A stretch of DNA of 64,000 bases from Jiella mangrovi (lineage in GTDB: Bacteria > Pseudomonadota > Alphaproteobacteria > Rhizobiales > Rhizobiaceae). A model generated the notes under the pieces. That model had not been told where the DNA came from. It saw only the letters and a list, made by a program, of their open reading frames with translations, and ran no database searches. The translations under genes were made by a program, and so were the position numbers. The DNA is taken from the NCBI RefSeq assembly GCF_017815135.1, contig NZ_JAGJCF010000006.1, positions 62,001 through 126,000 of the forward strand, given 5' to 3'. Below are positions 58,647-64,000 of the stretch, in pieces; the stretch's first letter is position 1; the number at the start of each line of letters is the position of its first letter.

Positions 58647-59324
58647 ATGCCAGTCGCACTCAGGGTGGTCAAGGACTATGAGAAGGTCAGTCCCGATCTC
58701 GTCAACCGCTTCAAGGACATACCGGCCGCAAATGTCAGCGACAACATGCTGCGCATCACCGCCGGCGGCAGCTCGATGCGGCCGATGCACGCCGGCGGCG
58801 TCCTCGCCGGACCGGCTTTCACGGTGAAGAGCCGCCCCGGCGACAATCTGGTTCTGCACAAGGCGCTCGATCTGGCGGCGCCCGGAGACGTCGTGGTGGT
58901 CGATGCCGGCGGCGATTTGACCAACGCCCTGTTCGGCGAACTCATGGCCGCCTATGCCGAGGCGAAGGGGCTAGCCGGCGTCGTGCTCCATGGCGCCATC
59001 CGCGACTACGCCACCATCAACCGCAGCAATTTCCCGATCTTCGCCGCCGGCGTGACCCATCGCGGCCCCTACAAGGAAGGCCCCGGCGAGATCAACGTGC
59101 CGATCGCCATCGACGGCATGGTCATCGAGCCGGGCGACCTGATGCTCGGCGACGACGACGGCCTCGTCTGCGTGCCGAAGGCGATGGTCGAGGATGTCTA
59201 CGCCACGTCGAAGGCGAAGAACGATAATGAAGACGCCCAGCTGCGCGACATCAAGAGCGGCAAGTGGGATCGCAGCTGGGTCGACGAGCGCTTCGAGGAG
59301 CTCGGCTACGTCTTCATCGATTAG
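58647..59324 (+). CDS. RraA/HMG-aldolase-family protein
   Basis: This is a 225-aa protein with the RraA fold: VSDNMLRITAGG near residue 30, GDVVVVDAGGD, and the catalytic-type GAIRDYATI with its R and D. Family members are 4-hydroxy-4-methyl-2-oxoglutarate aldolases, oxaloacetate decarboxylases or RNase E regulators. The C-terminal extension favours the metabolic type. It is followed after about 110 bases by an amino-acid ABC importer and an aminotransferase, suggesting aldol cleavage of the transaminated product. Confidence 0.87.
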   Translation: MPVALRVVKDYEKVSPDLVNRFKDIPAANVSDNMLRITAGGSSMRPMHAGGVLAGPAFTVKSRPGDNLVLHKALDLAAPGDVVVVDAGGDLTNALFGELMAAYAEAKGLAGVVLHGAIRDYATINRSNFPIFAAGVTHRGPYKEGPGEINVPIAIDGMVIEPGDLMLGDDDGLVCVPKAMVEDVYATSKAKNDNEDAQLRDIKSGKWDRSWVDERFEELGYVFID

Positions 59325-59438
59325 CACGGATCGAGAAGCCCGTTTCGGCGGGGTGCATTATTCGCGTCCCCTTGGCAAACGCCTGGGTAAATTCATAGAC
59401 CGCGGTCGTCGTGACCGCACAACTTGGCCGGAGACATG

Positions 59439-60368
59439 ATGCTCATGAAAAAACTTCTGTTGTCCCTCGCGAGCGCCTCCCTGATAGGCGTGCTGTCGGT
59501 CTCCGGCGTTCAGGTCGCGAACGCCGCCGACACAGCCGGGCAGGGCACGCAGTTCCTCACGGCCGACTATCTCGCCTCCCTGAAGCCCGATCAGGCCGCC
59601 ATCGACGCCCTTCCCGAAGAGATCCGCAGCGCCAAGACCCTGACGATCGGCGGCGAGACGACGCTTGCCCCTTATCTCTTCCGCAAGGACGGCAAGATCA
59701 CCGGCATCGAGGCCGATTTCATGCAGGCGCTCGAAAAGGTGCTGGATATCAAGATCAAGGTGATCAACACCGGTTTCAGCTCCATGGTCATCGGGCTTTT
59801 GTCGCACCGCATCGACGTGGCGATGTCCGACTTTTCGGATACCGTGGAGCGCGAGAAGCAGGTGGATTTCGTCGATTACACCAAGACCGGCCAGATGCTG
59901 GTGGTCGCCAAGGGCAATCCCTTGAAGATCCACAGCCTGGCGGATCTGTGCGGTCACGTGGCCGCAGGACCCAAGGGCAGCCTTTCGGTGCAGCTGGCCG
60001 AGCAGCAGTCCGCCAAGTGCGAAGAGGAAGGCAAGCCAAAGGTCGATGTGAAGACCTATCCGAGCGGCGCCGACACCTATCTCGCCTTGCAGACCGGCCG
60101 CGTCGATACGACCGGTATCGACTATGCGATCGCCGCCCATCAGGTCGAGGCCTCCGACGGCAAGCTGGAACTGGCCGGCGAGCTGTTCGCCAAGGGCTAT
60201 CACGGCGCAGCTCTTCCCAAGGATGACGGGAAGCTGCGTGATGCGCTCCTGAAGGCTTTCCAGAGCATCTACGCGCAGGGTGCGACCGAGAAGATCCTCG
60301 CCAAATGGAACGTGTCCCAGATGCAGATGGACGCCCCGGCGATCAACGCGACGGGGTCGCAGAAGTGA
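59439..60368 (+). CDS. Polar amino-acid ABC transporter substrate-binding protein (family 3)
   Basis: This is a 309-aa periplasmic receptor with a Sec signal ending ...VQVANAAD. The mature part shows the SBP_bac_3 pattern: TLAPYLFRKDGKITGIEADFMQALEK, VIGLLSHRIDVAMSDFSDT and a TYLALQTGRVDTTG segment. ATGs at 59436, 59439 and 59445 are in frame; 59439 has a GGAG at best spacing. The stop overlaps the permease GTG. Confidence 0.9.
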   Translation: MLMKKLLLSLASASLIGVLSVSGVQVANAADTAGQGTQFLTADYLASLKPDQAAIDALPEEIRSAKTLTIGGETTLAPYLFRKDGKITGIEADFMQALEKVLDIKIKVINTGFSSMVIGLLSHRIDVAMSDFSDTVEREKQVDFVDYTKTGQMLVVAKGNPLKIHSLADLCGHVAAGPKGSLSVQLAEQQSAKCEEEGKPKVDVKTYPSGADTYLALQTGRVDTTGIDYAIAAHQVEASDGKLELAGELFAKGYHGAALPKDDGKLRDALLKAFQSIYAQGATEKILAKWNVSQMQMDAPAINATGSQK

Positions 60369-61268
60369 CGCAGGCCGCAGCCGCGAACTCGGCATACATC
60401 GGAAATCCGGTGTATGCGCCTCGCCGGCATCCGGTCCAGCTCGCGATCGGCCTGGCGGTGCTGGCGTTTCTGGTCCTCATCGGGAAGAGCCTTTTCGACA
60501 ACAAGAACATGCAATGGGACGTCGTTGCCCAATATCTCTTCGACGCCCATGTTCTGAACGGCGTCCTGGTGACGCTGGGGCTGACCGTGCTGTGCCAGAT
60601 CCTGGCGACCATTCTCGGCGTCGTTGTCGCAGTCATGCGGCTGTCCGACAGCCGCGTGATGATCCCGATCGCGGTTGGCTATCTGTGGTTCTTCCGCGGA
60701 ACGCCGCTGCTGGTCCAGCTGATCTTCTGGTACAACATTGCGGCCCTGTTTCCGCATCTCGTGCTGGGCGTGCCGTTCACCGAATACTACCAGGTCATCT
60801 CGACCAACACGCTGATATCGGGCTTCACGGCCGCGGTTCTGGGCTTCTCGCTGCATGAGGCGGCGTACATGGCCGAAATCGTGCGGGCCGGCATCCTGTC
60901 CGTCAACAAGGGGCAGAAGGAAGCGGCGCTGTCGACGGGCATGACCGAGGCGCAGGCGATGTGGCGCATCGTTCTGCCGCAGGCCATGCGCGTCATCATT
61001 CCGCCGACGGGCAATCAGGCGATCAACCTGTTGAAGGCTACGTCCCTGGTCGCCTTCATTTCCGGCGGCGACCTGCTCAGCAACGTCACCGACATCTACT
61101 CGGTCAATTTCGCCATCATCCCGCTGCTGGTGGTCGCGAGCATCTGGTACCTCGTCCTCGTGACGGTGGCGACGATCGGCCAGACCTATCTCGAGCGGGC
61201 GTTCGGCCGGGGCTATGGCAACAGTGCTCCGGGCAAGCCGAAGAAACCTCAAATCGACGAATTGAGCG

Positions 61269-62066
<798 letters not shown>

Positions 62067-62150
62067 CCGCAAGCTTCCGGCGAAAAGGCGGGTCCGTTTT
62101 AAGCGTCGATGCTCGCCGCCGCGCCGGCTCGACCTCTCGATCGTTTGGGA

Positions 62151-63299
62151 ATGACCACTATGAACCCTGCCGCCGCGCGTATCGAAGAGATCCGCACCAA
62201 CTCGCTGCGCGGAAGCGCGCTTTCCGCCGATGGCGGGTCCGCCATCTCGCTGGCGATCGGCGAGCCGAGTTTCGCCACGCCCGAATGCGTCGTCGAGGCC
62301 CAGGCGCAAGCGCTGGCTGAGGGCATGACGCATTATGCGGTCCAGACCGGCGCTCCCGATCTGGTAAAGGCGATTCTCGCCCACGCCGTCCCGCCTTCGA
62401 GCCCGTTATGCGACACGAGGAACGTTCTCGTCACGCATGGGGGCACGGCGGGGCTGTCGTCCACCATCCTCGGGCTGATCGATCCGGGCGACGTCGTCCT
62501 CATCGAGAACCCCACTTATTCCCTCTACGCCGACGCCATCAGGCTGGCGGGCGGAACCATCAGGGGATTCGGCCGGCGTCCCGATGGCGGCCTCGATCTC
62601 GGCGAGATCCGGAAACTGGCCGTCTCGGCGAAGATGATCATCCTGTGTCAGCCATCCAATCCCATGGGGACGGTGGTCGGGGCCGAGGAATGGCAAGAGC
62701 TCAGCGAGATCGCCGGGGCCTGCGACCTCCTGGTGCTCAGCGACGAGGCCTATGACGGCATCGTCTTCGACGGCTGCGAGTTCGTCTCCGCCCTGGCGGT
62801 GCCGGGTCTGGCGGACCGGCTGATCGTCAGCCGCACCTTTTCCAAGAAATACGCCATGACGGGCTGGCGCGTCGGCTATCTCGTCGGGACCGCAGAGCTC
62901 GTCGCGGCCGCCTCGACCGCGCACAGAACCTTCAACGGCGCCGTCAACACCGCCAATCAGTATGCCGCGATCGCGGCGCTCGAACGGGCGGCCGGTGAGG
63001 CCGAGGCGATGCGGCGCGAATTCCAGGAGCGCCGCGCGCTGATGGTTTCCTGCCTGCGCGACAAGGGCCCGGTCGATTTCTCCGTCCCGTCGGGCGCGTT
63101 CTATCTCTGGGTGAAATATCCAGAGCACTTCGGGCCATCCCAGACAGTCGCCGCAAAATGCCTGGCGAGCGGGGTGCGCGTGCGCCCGGGAAGCGAGTTT
63201 GGCACAGGGGGGACATACCGGCTTCGCCTGTCCTTCGCGCCTGATCGCGAAAGCATCGTTGAAGGCTGTCGCCGTTTCCTGTCGGTCTTCGAGACCTGA
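62151..63299 (+). CDS. PLP-dependent aminotransferase (class I/II)
   Basis: This is a 382-aa fold-type I aminotransferase. It has LAIGEPSFATP (34-44), ENPTYSLYA (119-127), SDEAYDG (197-203) and the PLP lysine K232 in TFSKKYAMTGWR. ATG 62151 (MTTMNPAAAR) is preferred over an upstream ATG at 62109. It closes the RraA-like/ABC importer operon and would transaminate the imported amino acid to a 2-oxo acid. Confidence 0.9.
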   Translation: MTTMNPAAARIEEIRTNSLRGSALSADGGSAISLAIGEPSFATPECVVEAQAQALAEGMTHYAVQTGAPDLVKAILAHAVPPSSPLCDTRNVLVTHGGTAGLSSTILGLIDPGDVVLIENPTYSLYADAIRLAGGTIRGFGRRPDGGLDLGEIRKLAVSAKMIILCQPSNPMGTVVGAEEWQELSEIAGACDLLVLSDEAYDGIVFDGCEFVSALAVPGLADRLIVSRTFSKKYAMTGWRVGYLVGTAELVAAASTAHRTFNGAVNTANQYAAIAALERAAGEAEAMRREFQERRALMVSCLRDKGPVDFSVPSGAFYLWVKYPEHFGPSQTVAAKCLASGVRVRPGSEFGTGGTYRLRLSFAPDRESIVEGCRRFLSVFET

Positions 63300-63725
63300 G
63301 GAGTATCTGAGCGCCCGGGCAGGCCTGCGCAGGCGCGCGTCAAACAGGATTCGACCGGCACCCTGATCTACACCATCGGCCCGAAGATGGGAATCGATCT
63401 TCTCGAAAGCACGATGCATAGAGCCAGCCACTTGGAGCGTTCTTTCGGCGTCCAATCGTCGTGCACGACAGTCTAGTCGAACGGCGCATATCGAGGGCCT
63501 GGCACTCCGAGATCTGACGTCCGCTCTTATCGCGCTCGTCATGCTCGGGCCCCGTCCCGAGCATCCAGTCCTCCAGTTAAGCTTTTGTTTTGTCGAAGTT
63601 TCTGGATTCTCGGGACGGGGCCCGAGAATGACGAAGCGTCGAATGCTGCGTCTTCTCGATCACGCCGTGCCCCCCCTCAAGCACATCGTGTCGCGCACCA
63701 TGGCGTCCTATAGGACGCGGGGGCG
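63300..63725. other. Gap before the terminal LysR gene, with a REP-like pair
   Basis: No gene is supported in these 426 bases. The main content is a paired palindromic repeat at 63536-63634. Confidence 0.5.
63536..63634. repeat. Inverted pair of palindromic units (REP/BIME-like)
   Basis: Two units of about 32 bases face each other over a 36-base spacer. Each is itself a perfect hairpin: ATGCTCGGG/CCCGAGCAT on the left and ATTCTCGGG/CCCGAGAAT on the right. They also pair with each other except at the two positions that differ between units. The TCTCGGGACGGGGCCCGAGA form is a common intergenic repeat of alphaproteobacteria. Confidence 0.75.
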
Positions 63726-64000
63726 CTAAGGCAGACCCGTCTGCAGAACGAGGCGTGAGAAATCGCAGCACTCGCGGCACAGCCGAGCGACCTCGCCGTG
63801 GAAGTCGACGGGTTGGGCAGGCTGGTACATGGCGATGTAGTTTGTGGTCGGAAGACGGGGCGACGTCCTGGCGACGTGCAACACCTTCTGACGAACGAGA
63901 TGCGACAGACATTTCCCGGGCAGGTAGCTGAGGCCGAGACCGGATACCGTCAGGCCGATCTGGGCCACCAGATTGCTGCAGACGACGACTTTCGGCGGCT
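63726..64000 (-). CDS. LysR-family regulator, 3' part only (runs off the window)
   Basis: The minus-strand frame is open to the window end and gives the C-terminal half of a LysR effector domain: VCSNLVAQIGLTVSGLGLSYLP, then a segment ending in CRECCDFSRLVLQTGLP. The TAG stop is at 63726. The DNA-binding domain lies beyond position 64000. The gene is complete as far as seen. Confidence 0.8.
   Translation of the reverse strand, partial: PPKVVVCSNLVAQIGLTVSGLGLSYLPGKCLSHLVRQKVLHVARTSPRLPTTNYIAMYQPAQPVDFHGEVARLCRECCDFSRLVLQTGLP

Overview
The window is GC-rich, densely packed bacterial DNA that looks like the chromosome of an alphaproteobacterium of the Hyphomicrobiales (Rhizobiales). Supporting signs are a dnaX-ybaB/ebfC-recR cluster whose DnaX lacks the zinc-binding cysteines, many solute-binding-protein-dependent importers, mosaic palindromic repeats of the RIME type (14107-14286, 24789-25004), and a GCATGATC...GATCATGC repeat (43406-43450) familiar from rhizobial genomes. 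Genus cannot be decided from the sequence alone.

Layout. 1-12512 is accessory catabolism. It holds a DapA-like/atypical SDR/PatB-like/GntR operon (35-3611), a divergent AraC/SDR pair (3882-5598), a LysR regulator (5920-6837), and an oxidoreductase/hydroxyacid dehydrogenase/TRAP transporter operon (7028-12512). It ends at a decayed tyrosine integrase (about 12550-13051) lying just downstream of the 3' end of tRNA-Ala(GGC) (13150-13225). The left part of the window may therefore be an old integrated island. 13432-16705 is core: recR, ybaB/ebfC and dnaX on the minus strand, followed by a ParDE-type toxin-antitoxin pair.

17485-21773 is a hydroxycinnamate (ferulate-type) cluster: amidohydrolase, MarR regulator and crotonase-family hydratase on the minus strand, with feruloyl-CoA synthase divergent. 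Then come an Amt ammonium transporter, an MDR oxidoreductase, a DUF4396 membrane protein, ribosomal protein S21, a cytochrome P450, a GGDEF protein, an acyl-CoA thioesterase, gyrB and an acetamidase/formamidase-like protein. 33760-35817 encodes an unusual anchored protein with four copies of a domain of about 67 residues, each with one cysteine pair exactly 19 positions apart. pdxJ follows.

36942-63299 is mostly transport and amino-acid or amine catabolism in four blocks. (a) A FadR-type regulator, a Cys/Met-type PLP enzyme and a carbohydrate-type ABC importer (36942-43119), with a palindromic operator before the regulator. (b) A five-gene peptide/opine-type ABC importer (43680-49020). (c) A nine-gene collinear block, LysR-TRAP-DapA-like-SDR-DadA-RidA-cysteine-desulfhydrase-like (49327-57993). 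(d) An RraA-like protein, a polar amino-acid ABC importer and an aminotransferase (58647-63299). The window ends inside another LysR gene.

The most interesting signals are the four-domain C-X18-C protein, the recurrence of a DapA-family enzyme next to an SDR that lacks the YxxxK catalytic pair in two otherwise different operons, and the nine-gene block, whose substrate I cannot assign.
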